Below are positions 42,138-51,149 of a stretch of 64,000 nt of DNA, in pieces (positions within the stretch are counted from its first letter, which is position 1; every line of letters starts with the position of its first letter). Source of the stretch: Planctomycetota bacterium (GTDB taxonomy: Bacteria > Planctomycetota > Phycisphaerae > Phycisphaerales > UBA1924). The DNA is taken from assembly GCA_003696675.1 (NCBI GenBank), contig RFGH01000229.1, positions 27,296 to 91,295 of the forward strand. Reading direction: 5' to 3'. The notes beneath the pieces are model-generated. The model worked only from the letters and a program-made list of their open reading frames with translations, was not told where the DNA came from and made no database searches. Both the position numbers and the translations under genes were made by a program.

Positions 42138-42282
42138 GGTTGGATGCCCTCTCTCCGCGTGGAAGGGCGAATCGCCTCAGACCGCGGACGCGGGGCGAAG
42201 GGTAGTCCAATCGGGTGGCCGGGTCAATATCCTACCCGAACAGGGGGCGACCTTGGTTCCGAAGCCACGCCAAGGCGGGCAT

Positions 42283-43311
42283 TTATCCCGCCGTGGCCGC
42301 TGGCTCCGGCTCAATCTCGTCGAAAGACCCGAGCTTGCGGAAACGCTCGTAGCGGGTCCGCATCAGTTCCTCTCCGCTCAGTCCCTCCAGCTGCTCCAGC
42401 TGGTCGGTAATCCAGGTTTCAAGCAGACGGGCTGCGGCGTCCGGATCGCGGTGGGCCCCACCGAGCGGCTCATCGACCACGGCATCGACGATGCCGAGGG
42501 CGAGGTTATCGCGGGCGGTCAGTTTGAGGGCTTCGGCGGCGGCGGTGTTCGTCTGTTCGTTGGCCTGTTTCCAGAGGATGGCCGCGCAGCCCTCGGGCGA
42601 GATGACCGAGTACCAGGAGTAGCGGAGCATCCCGACGCGATCGGCAACGGCGATGCCCAAAGCCCCGCCCGAGCCGCCCTCGCCGATGACGATCGAGACG
42701 ATAGGGACGGGCAGGCGGCTCATCTCGCGCAAGTTGACGGCGATGGCCTCGGCCTGTCCGCGTTCCTCGGCGCCCAAGCCGGGATAGGCGCCGGGGGTAT
42801 CGACCAGCGTGACGATCGGCACGCCGAACTTGGCGGCCAGCTCCATCTTGGCCAGAGCTTTGCGGTAGCCCTCCGGATGTGCGCAGCCGAAGTGGCACCC
42901 GAGCTTCTCTTGGGTTGTTTTGCCCTTCTGGTGTCCGACGATGAGGACCTTTCGGCTTCCGATCCGACCGAAGCCGGTCACGATGGCCGGATCGTCGCCG
43001 TAGCGCCGGTCGCCGTGGAGTTCGCAGAAATCGCGGCACATGCGATTGATGTAGTCGCGTGTTTGGGGGCGGTCCGGGTGGCGTGCGACGCGGACGGTGT
43101 TCCAGGGAGAGAGATTCTCGTAGAGCTTGGCGAGAAGGGCATTGCGTTCTTTGGTCAGCTTCTCAACGCTCTCGCCGGGCTCGGGCGTGCCGGTGTTGTC
43201 AACGCCGCCAAGGGCGGGCACTTCACCGGCTGGAGGGCGGGCGGCACGGGCGATGCGCTCTTCGATCTCCACCACGGGGCGTTCAAACTCGAGTTGGTAG
43301 AAGGTCGCCAT
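42283..43311 (-). CDS. accA: Acetyl-CoA carboxylase carboxyltransferase subunit alpha
   Basis: 342 residues. With AccD it transfers CO2 from carboxybiotin to acetyl-CoA to make malonyl-CoA for fatty acids. Signatures: LEFERPVVEIEERI, RPQTRDYINRMCRDFCELHGDR, GCAHPEGYRKALAKM, LVDTPGAYPGLGAEERGQ, IGEGGSGGALGI and YSVISPEGCAAILWK. AGGAG lies 5-6 bases before the ATG at 43311. It is divergent from proC with a short shared promoter region. accD is not in the window. Confidence 0.97.
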   Translation of the reverse strand: MATFYQLEFERPVVEIEERIARAARPPAGEVPALGGVDNTGTPEPGESVEKLTKERNALLAKLYENLSPWNTVRVARHPDRPQTRDYINRMCRDFCELHGDRRYGDDPAIVTGFGRIGSRKVLIVGHQKGKTTQEKLGCHFGCAHPEGYRKALAKMELAAKFGVPIVTLVDTPGAYPGLGAEERGQAEAIAVNLREMSRLPVPIVSIVIGEGGSGGALGIAVADRVGMLRYSWYSVISPEGCAAILWKQANEQTNTAAAEALKLTARDNLALGIVDAVVDEPLGGAHRDPDAAARLLETWITDQLEQLEGLSGEELMRTRYERFRKLGSFDEIEPEPAATAG

Positions 43312-43368
43312 GCGGTCTCCTCTTGAAGGGAATCGTACGCCCGGGTTTGGATGGCCGTAGGCTTTCGC

Positions 43369-44202
43369 ATGGAACGCATGCAAACCACGGGGCCTTGGCT
43401 GTTCGTCGGGGCGGGGAACATGGCCGAGGCGATCGCGAGCGGCGGTCTGGCGGCTGGTGTGATCGATCCGGGGAGCCTGAGCGGGCTGGACCCGTCTCCG
43501 AGCAGGCGAGCGCCTTTCGAACGGGCTTTTACCGAGTCCGCGGACGCGGCGGCGTGGCTCGAGGCCCAGGGGCCGAGGGCGGGGCTGGTCCTCGCGACGA
43601 AACCTCAGATGTTTCCCGTGGTGTGCGAGGTCTGGCGGCCGGTGCTTGACGCCGGCCCTTCTCGCTTGGTGGTGTCGATTCTCGCGGGCACAACATCCGC
43701 GGCGATCGCGGCGGGACTGGGGCCGAACGCCCGCGTCGTACGCGTGATGCCGAACACACCTATCAGGGTCGGGCTGGGTATGACCGCGATCTGCCCGGGG
43801 CGGAGCGCCGGGCCCGATGATGTGGATCGGGTGGAGACGCTGTTCTCTGCTGGCGGAAAGACACTGCGGATCGACGAGGGGCTGATGGACGCATTCACGG
43901 CCGTGGCGGGGTCGGGGCCGGCATATGTCTTTTATCTCGCGGATGCCATGCTGGAAGCGGCGCAGCAGTTGGGCTTCGATCGCGAGCAGGCGCTGATGAT
44001 CGTCCGGCAGACCGTCAACGGGGCGGGGGCGTTGCTGAACGGTTCCCCGGAGACCCCCAGGGCCTTGCGCCAGGCGGTCACCAGCAAGGGCGGTACGACC
44101 GCGGCCGCCACGAGCGTGTTCGACGAGTCTGGCGTGCACGACGCGATCGTCCGCGGGATTCACGCGGCCAGGCATCGTGGTGCGGAGCTCGCCCGCGGCT
44201 AG
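43369..44202 (+). CDS. proC: Pyrroline-5-carboxylate reductase
   Basis: 277 residues. It reduces pyrroline-5-carboxylate to proline with NAD(P)H. The Rossmann loop is WLFVGAGNMAEAIASGG. Further motifs: ATKPQMFPVV, RVMPNTPIRVGLGMT, TAVAGSGPAYVFYLADAM and the C-terminal AVTSKGGTTAAA. The ATG at 43369 has TAGG 6 bases upstream; ATGs at 43351 and 43378 are alternatives. Its stop is one base from the convergent ABC permease stop. Confidence 0.95.
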   Translation: MERMQTTGPWLFVGAGNMAEAIASGGLAAGVIDPGSLSGLDPSPSRRAPFERAFTESADAAAWLEAQGPRAGLVLATKPQMFPVVCEVWRPVLDAGPSRLVVSILAGTTSAAIAAGLGPNARVVRVMPNTPIRVGLGMTAICPGRSAGPDDVDRVETLFSAGGKTLRIDEGLMDAFTAVAGSGPAYVFYLADAMLEAAQQLGFDREQALMIVRQTVNGAGALLNGSPETPRALRQAVTSKGGTTAAATSVFDESGVHDAIVRGIHAARHRGAELARG

Positions 44203-44203
44203 A

Positions 44204-45379
44204 TCAGAAGTCCCGTCGCGAGAAGATCAGCACGCAGGCGGCGAGCACGATCGCCTCGAAGCCGAGCGATGTCCCGACGACCCAGCCGACCGACCGGGCG
44301 TGGACGATCTCTTTGACCCGCTGCTGGGCCCGCGGGTCGGCCATCGCCGGCCCGTCCGGTTGTTCGTCGAGATTCACTTCAACGCCCGATGACTCACTCA
44401 TGAGCCGGTTGATCTCCTCCCGGCTGATCAGGTTCCGTTCCAGCAGCGCAATCGTCTCCTGGGTCTTGGGGAGCACTGTCTTGAGCGCGACAGCGCGTGC
44501 GGCCCAGGCCTTCCAGGTCGGCACCGCCCGCTCGGCCTTGGCGAGCCGCTCCCGGCTCATCTTGAGTGCGGGATTCGCGGCCAGCATGCGGGCATCCTGG
44601 TCGGTGATGAGTTCGCCGTTGGCATCGGTCGGCGGATTGCCGTTCCGTTCGAGTTGCTCGAGCCGGCGTTCGGCGAAGGTCTCTTGGTTCTCGACATTGC
44701 GCTTCGCGTCCTCCAGCCGGAGGATGGCCCCCTCGCGTTGCAGCAGCACCATGCTCTCGGCCGTGTTCGTGAGGAAGACCATGAACCAGAAGAGAATTGT
44801 CAGCAGAAGGGCGGCGATGGTTGAACGCGTCACGAGCCCGAGCAGCGCGCAGAATGCAAAGAGGTAACTGAAGAAAAGCACGACGATCGGGATCGCGAGG
44901 AACAGCGCCGGCTCGGCGGATCCGCCGCGCAGCCATATCACAAGGAAACAGCCCAGCGAGAACACTGTCACCTGCATCGCGACGAACAGCAGTCCGGCCA
45001 GATACTTGGTCAGGAACAGCCGCCAGCGGGAGATGGGCCGGGACAGCATCGTCTCGATCACGCCGCTCGAGATCAGATCCGGGAACATCCCCGCCGTTGA
45101 GATCAGGGCGAGGATGGTGGCCACCCAGCTCAGCCAGATCGGGATGCCCCATGTCGTGAACTGGAGCTTGTAAAACAGCTCTTTCGAGATCAGGCCGGTG
45201 TTAAAAAACTCGTTGTCGAATGTCCAATGCAGGAAGGAAGGCCCGCGTGCGTTGATCCCCAGCGCGGCGAAGATCGCGACCGCGAGGATGTTCAGCGCCA
45301 TCGTAATCCAGAACAGCTTGCGGGCGTTCAGTTCGCGGTATGCGTCCACGAAGAGAGCCACGGTTTGGGTGAGAATCAC
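44204..45379 (-). CDS. ABC-2 type transporter permease
   Basis: 391 residues from the GTG at 45379, overlapping the ATPase stop (GTGA). Six membrane spans: one N-terminal (LFWITMALNILAVAIFAALGI), a cluster from ~85 to 220, and one at the C-terminus (VGTSLGFEAIVLAACVLIF). Between the fifth and last spans is a ~150-residue extracytoplasmic helical domain. The motif SSGVIETMLSRPISRWRLFLTKYLAG is typical of ABC-2 permeases. It pairs with the ATPase at 45376-46335. The transported substrate is unknown. Confidence 0.9.
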   Translation of the reverse strand: MILTQTVALFVDAYRELNARKLFWITMALNILAVAIFAALGINARGPSFLHWTFDNEFFNTGLISKELFYKLQFTTWGIPIWLSWVATILALISTAGMFPDLISSGVIETMLSRPISRWRLFLTKYLAGLLFVAMQVTVFSLGCFLVIWLRGGSAEPALFLAIPIVVLFFSYLFAFCALLGLVTRSTIAALLLTILFWFMVFLTNTAESMVLLQREGAILRLEDAKRNVENQETFAERRLEQLERNGNPPTDANGELITDQDARMLAANPALKMSRERLAKAERAVPTWKAWAARAVALKTVLPKTQETIALLERNLISREEINRLMSESSGVEVNLDEQPDGPAMADPRAQQRVKEIVHARSVGWVVGTSLGFEAIVLAACVLIFSRRDF

Positions 45380-46335
45380 GGGCGGACTCCCTTCCGTGCC
45401 GCGCCGGGGCGGCCGTGCGACGCGTCCGACGCGACAGTCTCCATGAACAGGTCTTCGAGCGTGGGACGCATCGGATTGACCGCGGCGAGCACCACACCCC
45501 TGGCTCGAAGGGCATCGATGACGGGCTGGATCCGGGCAGGGTCGCTGGTCAGCACGGTGGTGCGGTGCGACTCAAAGGTCACTTCCAGGCCGTCGGTGAC
45601 CGAGCGGATGAGCGTGTGGTGTTCCTCCGTGAAGGGTTCAGCCCCGCTGATGGCGTACCCACGCTTGCCTTCGGTGAGTTCCTCGATCGTGCCCTGGCGG
45701 AGGACCTTTCCCTGAACCATGATCGCGACTCGGTCGCAGACCATCTCCAGTTCGCTGAGCAGATGGCTGTTGAGGAAGACCGCACGCCCCTCGTCTTTCA
45801 TGCGGGCGAGGATGGTTCGGATCTCGCGTCTGCCGACGGGATCGACGCCGTCGGTGGGTTCATCCAGCAGCACCAGGTCCGGGTTGTTCATGAGCGCCTG
45901 CGCGATCCCGACCCGCTGACGCATGCCCTTGGAGTATCCGCCGACCTTCTTGTCAGCCCACTCGGACATCCCGACGAGCTCGAGCAGTTGGGATGATCGC
46001 TTGCGGCGGGTCTGTCGCGGCACGCCGGACATGGCGGCGAAGAACTCGAGCACCTGTCGGCCCTTGAGATAGCCGGGGAAGCGGTGGTGCTCGGGCAGGT
46101 AGCCGATCCGTGCGAGCGTCTGCCGGTCGCCCACGGGGTTGCCCAAGACCGTGCCCTGGCACTTCGTCGGGCGGATGACCGTCATGAGGATTTTGACCAG
46201 CGTGGACTTGCCGGCCCCGTTCGGGCCGAGCAGGCCGAAGATCTCGCCGGGGTGGACGGTCAGGTCCACGCCCCGCAGGGCGTGGACGCGTCCTTTGTAG
46301 ACCTTTTCGACGCCCGTCAGTTGGATGGCGCTCAT
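45376..46335 (-). CDS. ABC transporter ATP-binding protein
   Basis: 319 residues. Walker A GPNGAGKST, signature YSKGMRQRV (an S-K-G-M-R-Q variant of LSGGQ seen in the CcmA/NatA group), Walker B LVLLDEPTDGVDP and switch His (LNSHLL) are intact. A C-terminal regulatory domain of ~100 residues follows. It powers the ABC-2 permease downstream. The ATG at 46335 overlaps the stop of the methyltransferase gene (ATGA), so the three genes form a coupled operon. Confidence 0.94.
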   Translation of the reverse strand: MSAIQLTGVEKVYKGRVHALRGVDLTVHPGEIFGLLGPNGAGKSTLVKILMTVIRPTKCQGTVLGNPVGDRQTLARIGYLPEHHRFPGYLKGRQVLEFFAAMSGVPRQTRRKRSSQLLELVGMSEWADKKVGGYSKGMRQRVGIAQALMNNPDLVLLDEPTDGVDPVGRREIRTILARMKDEGRAVFLNSHLLSELEMVCDRVAIMVQGKVLRQGTIEELTEGKRGYAISGAEPFTEEHHTLIRSVTDGLEVTFESHRTTVLTSDPARIQPVIDALRARGVVLAAVNPMRPTLEDLFMETVASDASHGRPGAARKGVRP

Positions 46336-46994
46336 CGTTTCCTCGCGACAATGTGGAAGATGTGCCAGTGTTTGTGGTGCTCGCCGGCGTGGGAGGATGG
46401 GCGGTCCTCCTCCTCGAAGTGTTCGAGGATGTATTCGTCAAAGAGGGCGAGGGTTTCAGCCCGGGTCAAATGGGTCCGGTCATCGAGGAGGGCCCAATCG
46501 TCGCGGTCGCCGAAGAGCTGGCCCGAGAATCGGCCACCCGGCGGCAGGGCCGCATCGATCTGGGACCACAGCGCCGGGAAGTGGTCCGGCGGGCAGAAGG
46601 GCAGCGAAAAGCTCGCGTTGATGAGCGTGGCGGGGGGGATCCGGACAGACTGGAAGTCGGTCTCGACCACCGTCAGGCGTCCGTCCGAGATGGCATCGGC
46701 GCAGGCCCGGCGGGCGCGGAGCCGGGCGAGCCCGTCCGGGTTCGAATCGCACGCCCAGGCCCTCCAGCCGTTCTCGAGTATCGCCACGAGGTCCTGGCCC
46801 GCGCCGCAGCCAAGATCCACGGCCAAGGGAGCATCGGACCGGTCGACCGAGCCGAACTTCTCCAGAGCCCGGAGCAGGGTGGCCCGCGGGGGCTTGCCCT
46901 CCATGCGATCGAAGTAGGCGGACCAGTCGCGCCGTTCCGCGGCCTCGTGTGCCGGGGCCTGGTGTGGGTCCGGGTTGGCGGGGTCGCTGGTCAT
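46332..46994 (-). CDS. Class I SAM-dependent methyltransferase
   Basis: 220 residues. The SAM-binding motif LAVDLGCGAGQDLVAILENGW, an acidic residue at the end of strand 2 (ACDSNPDGL) and ASFSLPFCPPDHFPALWSQI (motif IV region) are clear. It resembles TehB/UbiE-type small-molecule methyltransferases. The start at 46994 has GAGGA too close; a GTG at 47006 (VSEDMTSD) is the alternative. It heads the coupled operon with the ABC transporter and is divergent from ubiD by 13 bases. Confidence 0.85.
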   Translation of the reverse strand: MTSDPANPDPHQAPAHEAAERRDWSAYFDRMEGKPPRATLLRALEKFGSVDRSDAPLAVDLGCGAGQDLVAILENGWRAWACDSNPDGLARLRARRACADAISDGRLTVVETDFQSVRIPPATLINASFSLPFCPPDHFPALWSQIDAALPPGGRFSGQLFGDRDDWALLDDRTHLTRAETLALFDEYILEHFEEEDRPSSHAGEHHKHWHIFHIVARKR

Positions 46995-47007
46995 ATCCTC
47001 AGACACA

Positions 47008-49050
47008 ATGTATCCCGATCTCTCGTCCTTCGTCGCCGCCTTGGAATCCGCGGGAGAGCTCGTGCGCGTGCGGGAGCCGGTTTCGCCGGTGCTGGAGATC
47101 GCGAAACGGGCGGATCTGGCGAGCAAATCGAAGGCCCCGAACCTTGGGTCGGATTCGTCGCGGCGGAACGATCCGGAGTTCCACGCCTTCGGCGGGCCGG
47201 CGCTGCTGTTCGAGAATGTGCCGGGGTCGGACTTCCCGGTGCTGATCAACGCGTACGGGTCGTACCGGCGGATGGAGATGGCCTTTGGGGGCCGTGCCTT
47301 TGATGAAATCGGGCGGACGATCGGCGAGCTGGTCAAGCCCGAGCCGCCGCGCTCATTGGGCGAGGCGATTGCCAAGGCCAAGCAGTTTCTGCCGTTGCTA
47401 AAGATCGGACCGAAGCGGATCAAGGGGGCGGGGCGTTGTCAGGAAGTCGTCAAGACCGGCGATGCCGTCGACCTGGCCCGCCTCGGCATGCTCCGCTGTT
47501 GGGAGCACGACGGAGACTTTGAGGCGGTTGGATACCCGTCGGGGGTCAATGACGGCGTGCCGGGGCTTGGACATCCCGAGATCGATGACGCGACCTGGAA
47601 CAGAGACTTCCGCGGGCGATACATCACCCTTGCGGGAATCCACACCATCCACGCCGACGACCGGGACGACCCCAAGCCCAAATCGCACAACATCGGCATG
47701 TATCGCGTGCAGTTGCTCGGCAAGAACCGCCTCGCCATGCACTGGCACATGCACCACGACGGCGCCAGCCACTGGCGGAGCTGGAAGAAGCTCGGCAAGC
47801 CCATGCCCGTGGCGATCGCGCTGGGCGGGCCGAGCGTGATGCCGTACGCGGCCACCTGCCCGCTCCCGCCCGGGATCAGCGAGTTGCTGATGGCGGGCTT
47901 CCTCAACGGCAAGGGCATCCGCCTGTGCCGGGCCAGGACCGTGCCGCTGTGGGTCCCAGCCGATGCGGAGATCGTGATCGAGGGCTGGGTGCGGACCGAT
48001 GCCGGCGATCCGGGCTGGGATCCGCGTGAGCCCAATGCGGGGCCGCTTGGCGAGGGGGCGGTCTTTGAAGGCCCTTTCGGCGACCACACCGGTTTCTACT
48101 CCATGCCGGACCGCTACCCCATCACCGAGGTCAGCGCTGTCACGCACAAGCGCGACGCCATCTACCCGACCACGATCGTCGGGCTCCCCCCGCAGGAGGA
48201 CTACTACCTCGGCAAGGCCACCGAGCGGATCATGCTGCCGCTGCTCAAGACGCTGATCCCGGACATCATCGACTACGACCTGCCGATGTTCGGCGCATTC
48301 CACAACTGCGCGATCATCCAGATCAAGAAGCACTATCCACTGCATGCCCGCAAGGTGATGCACGCGGTGTGGGGTGCGGGGCAGATGGCGTGGACCAAGA
48401 CGGTGATCGTTGTCGAAGATGACATCGACTGCCACGACCTCACGGCTGTGCTCGAAGCGGTGTGCCGGAACTGCGTCCCGTCCCGCGACATCGAGCGGGT
48501 GCACGGAGCGCTGGACATCCTCGACCACGCTGCACCGCGTCTGGCGTCGGGCATGAAGATCGGTTTCGATGCGACGCGAAAGGTGGCGGGGGAGGATATC
48601 GACGGCGACATGCTTGACGGCCCGTTCAGGATCCCCACCGGACCGGAGAGGGCGATGGATGTTTCCCACGCGAAGACCATTCGTGGCGTCTTGGACGCGG
48701 CGGCACCTGACGCGGCACCCGGCTGGCTGTTCATCCGGGCCGACCGCGATCTGAACGAACCGCTGAGTGAAGGGCTCGGCCAGCAGATTTTGAGCGACCT
48801 GTTTTCGGTCGCAACGCACACCCGGTTCGTCGTCGTGCTCGGGCGGTCGGTGGACATCCACGACCATCACGCGGCGCTGTTCCACTGGGTCGCCAACGCT
48901 GACGCGTCCCGCGACGCTCGTTGGGATCGCTCACACGGCACGGATCGCGTCGGCTTCGACGCGACACCCAAGACCCCCGGCGATGCCCGAAACGGCCAGC
49001 CGGTCCGGGCTTGGCCGCCGGTGCTGCCTCTGGTGCCGCTGGAACGCTGA
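47008..49050 (+). CDS. ubiD: UbiD-family prenylated-FMN-dependent decarboxylase
   Basis: 680 residues, longer than the usual ~490. It decarboxylates aromatic or unsaturated acids using prenylated FMN. The N-terminus (MYPDLSSFVAALESAGELVRVREPVSP) and HNIGMYRVQLLGKNRLAMHWHMHHDGASH, PVAIALGGPS, EIVIEGWV, FGDHTGFYS and VSAVTHKRDAIYPTTIVGLPPQED match UbiD motifs. The last ~180 residues extend beyond the core (a DDIDCHDL segment and an extra C-terminal alpha/beta part). The ATG at 47008 has no ribosome-binding site. Likely role in quinone biosynthesis; no UbiX gene is nearby. Confidence 0.92.
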   Translation: MYPDLSSFVAALESAGELVRVREPVSPVLEIAKRADLASKSKAPNLGSDSSRRNDPEFHAFGGPALLFENVPGSDFPVLINAYGSYRRMEMAFGGRAFDEIGRTIGELVKPEPPRSLGEAIAKAKQFLPLLKIGPKRIKGAGRCQEVVKTGDAVDLARLGMLRCWEHDGDFEAVGYPSGVNDGVPGLGHPEIDDATWNRDFRGRYITLAGIHTIHADDRDDPKPKSHNIGMYRVQLLGKNRLAMHWHMHHDGASHWRSWKKLGKPMPVAIALGGPSVMPYAATCPLPPGISELLMAGFLNGKGIRLCRARTVPLWVPADAEIVIEGWVRTDAGDPGWDPREPNAGPLGEGAVFEGPFGDHTGFYSMPDRYPITEVSAVTHKRDAIYPTTIVGLPPQEDYYLGKATERIMLPLLKTLIPDIIDYDLPMFGAFHNCAIIQIKKHYPLHARKVMHAVWGAGQMAWTKTVIVVEDDIDCHDLTAVLEAVCRNCVPSRDIERVHGALDILDHAAPRLASGMKIGFDATRKVAGEDIDGDMLDGPFRIPTGPERAMDVSHAKTIRGVLDAAAPDAAPGWLFIRADRDLNEPLSEGLGQQILSDLFSVATHTRFVVVLGRSVDIHDHHAALFHWVANADASRDARWDRSHGTDRVGFDATPKTPGDARNGQPVRAWPPVLPLVPLER

Positions 49051-50550
49051 TCAGCCTCCGAGGTTTGCTCCAGTTGGCTGCGGCGAAAGCCACGCGTCGA
49101 GTTCCTCGACCACGGCCTCGTGGAACGGCTTGGCGTTGCGAGCCCGGGTGCCGCTGGGGACATCATTGAGGAGGATGCTGAACGCGACCTGACGCCCGCT
49201 GCGGGGTTCGGTGAGCACGCCGGAAAGGGCGTAGACCCCGCTGAGATAGCCGCTCTTGGCGGCCAGCTCGCAGGAGAGCTCCCGGTCAATGAAGCGCTTC
49301 TCCAGCGTGCCCTTTCCCGGGACAGCCAGCGAGCGCACAAAGACTTGCCAACGAGCCGGATCTCTTGCAATGGCCCGCATCCACGCCGTCAGCGTGGCCG
49401 GTTGAACCCGGTTGTCACGGGACATTCCGGATCCGTCCGATACGGTCGTGGATTGGGCGTGTTCCGCTCCGAGCTTGTCAGAGATGATCATTCGAGTGAC
49501 AGCGGCGCCGTTTTCCCAGGAGCCGGGTTCACCGGAGACCTCGTGCCCGACCCGTTTCATAAGGGCCTCGGCGTAGAGATTGTGCGAGTCCGTGTTGACG
49601 CGTTCGAGCACATCGGCGATCGGCGTGGTGACCACCGCGAGGGTGCGCAGCCCATCGAACTGCTCCTCGGGGCGTGCCATGCGTACCCGTTGCGGATCAA
49701 TGTCGATCCCGCGCCGCGCCAGTTCCGCCGCGATGACCCGGCCAGCGAAGATGGGCGGGTTGTGGATCGCGACCTCGATCTCGCAGCGCGTCCGGACGAT
49801 GCCGAATAGGGTCATGTTGTCGTTGGGCTCCGGACGGGAGACCCACGCGGTGTTGTTACCTTTGGGATCGGACCGTGCACGGTTCGCCAGTGAAATCCAC
49901 GGCGCATCCGGCACCATGCGGGTGATCGGCGAGCCGCCCGGCTGGGAGGGTTCGGCGAACACCGTCACGACATTGCGGAGCATATTCAGCCCGCCGACCT
50001 CGGCGCAATACCAGCGGTTGAGCTGATCCGCCGGCCAGCTGGGGTGAACGAAAGTGCGATCGAAGACCCGATCATCGATCACGATCTCACCGAACGAACG
50101 GGCCCCCGATTGGGCGATCACGCCCGCGATGGTGTCGAAAAGCTTGTCGACCGAGAGCCCCACCTCCTCGCGCTCGAGCAGGACCGGGTCCCCCAATGCC
50201 GGATCCCCCGAACCGACCACCACGAGGGTGGGGGGGGTCACGCCGTCGTCGATCCGGAACTCGGTGCGGAACGCGAAGTCTGGTCCGAGCACCTCCAGAG
50301 CGACGCCCGAAGTGATCAGCTTCATATTCGAAGCCGGGATCATCGGTTGATCCGCACGATATGCGATGAGCTCCCGCCCCGTCTGAACTTCGACGGCGTG
50401 GATCGCGATCGACGCCCCGCCGAGATCCGTTCGTGCAATGATCCGGTCGATACGACCGTCGAGCGGACCGCCAAGAGCCGTCGCGGCCCAAGACATCAGC
50501 AATAACATCGCAAGCAGGGCGGAGCGGAGCGAGTTCGCGGTCAGATTCAT
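49051..50550 (-). CDS. dacB: D-alanyl-D-alanine carboxypeptidase/endopeptidase (S13, DacB-like)
   Basis: 499 residues with a signal peptide (MNLTANSLRSALLAMLLLMSWAATALG). The three penicillin-binding motifs of class C low-molecular-weight PBPs are present: S-x-x-K in PASNMKL, S-x-N in DSHNLYAE, and K-S-G in AAKSGYLSGVYAL (Ser in place of Thr of KTG). It trims or cleaves peptidoglycan cross-links in the periplasm, so this organism makes peptidoglycan. GGAGG lies about 10 bases before the ATG. Confidence 0.94.
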   Translation of the reverse strand: MNLTANSLRSALLAMLLLMSWAATALGGPLDGRIDRIIARTDLGGASIAIHAVEVQTGRELIAYRADQPMIPASNMKLITSGVALEVLGPDFAFRTEFRIDDGVTPPTLVVVGSGDPALGDPVLLEREEVGLSVDKLFDTIAGVIAQSGARSFGEIVIDDRVFDRTFVHPSWPADQLNRWYCAEVGGLNMLRNVVTVFAEPSQPGGSPITRMVPDAPWISLANRARSDPKGNNTAWVSRPEPNDNMTLFGIVRTRCEIEVAIHNPPIFAGRVIAAELARRGIDIDPQRVRMARPEEQFDGLRTLAVVTTPIADVLERVNTDSHNLYAEALMKRVGHEVSGEPGSWENGAAVTRMIISDKLGAEHAQSTTVSDGSGMSRDNRVQPATLTAWMRAIARDPARWQVFVRSLAVPGKGTLEKRFIDRELSCELAAKSGYLSGVYALSGVLTEPRSGRQVAFSILLNDVPSGTRARNAKPFHEAVVEELDAWLSPQPTGANLGG

Positions 50551-50634
50551 CGAAAACAAGCCTCCGCGGGGGTCATCGGCGCATCGTGCGTGCCGCCTGC
50601 AACAGTGCCGCTCCATATGCTCGACCAGACCCGA

Positions 50635-51102
50635 TCAGACCGGCCCGAGACCCAGCACGCCCAGGATCGTTTCGACCGAGCCGGGAACACCCAGTTCCCA
50701 CTCGGTCCAGGTCCACGGCCCGACGCATACCGCGTGGGCCAGCAGGTCCCGGGCGGGCTTTGGGAGCGACTCTGGCGGATGCTCAGCCACGAAGGCCGAC
50801 GCGAGCCGCACCCCGAGCCGGGGCTGGCTTGGGTCCGGGATGACCGCGATCTCTCCGGACGGAACCGACAGCACCAGCGTCCATCGCCACCGATCGCCCT
50901 GCCAACGGACCTCTGGCTGACCGAATAGGGATATCAGGATGCCGACCTCGCGTTGCGAAGTTTCCGGAAGTGCAGCCAGCAGAGCCTCGGTGCCGGGGGT
51001 CGAGAATCGGGTTTGCCACGGATCCAAGGGGCCATTCCTCTCAGAACAGGGGTTCGCCGGGCCGGCTGGAGCAGGGCCGATTCCCGGCGAAAGATTAGGC
51101 AA
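50635..51102 (-). CDS. Hypothetical protein
   Basis: Up to 155 residues from a TTG at 51102 with GGGCGG just upstream; the true start is uncertain. No signal peptide, membrane span or known motif. The middle (ISLFGQPEVRWQGDRWRWTLVLSVPSGEIAVIPDP) looks beta-rich. It occupies the gap between dacB and the divergent response regulator, and composition and codon use look like the neighbours. No function proposed. Confidence 0.55.
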   Translation of the reverse strand: MPNLSPGIGPAPAGPANPCSERNGPLDPWQTRFSTPGTEALLAALPETSQREVGILISLFGQPEVRWQGDRWRWTLVLSVPSGEIAVIPDPSQPRLGVRLASAFVAEHPPESLPKPARDLLAHAVCVGPWTWTEWELGVPGSVETILGVLGLGPV

Positions 51103-51149
51103 GCCGCCCGGGTGTGCCCGGCGACATACCCTCTGCGACGGAGCGACGC

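Noticed and set aside
41668..43326. A plus-strand frame of 552 codons opposite the DksA-like and accA genes
   Set aside because: Its repetitive Phe/Ala/Gly sequence is the reverse complement of the Lys/Ala repeats and of accA.
47398..48885. A 495-codon minus-strand frame opposite ubiD
   Set aside because: UbiD motifs are unambiguous on the plus strand; the antisense frame has none.
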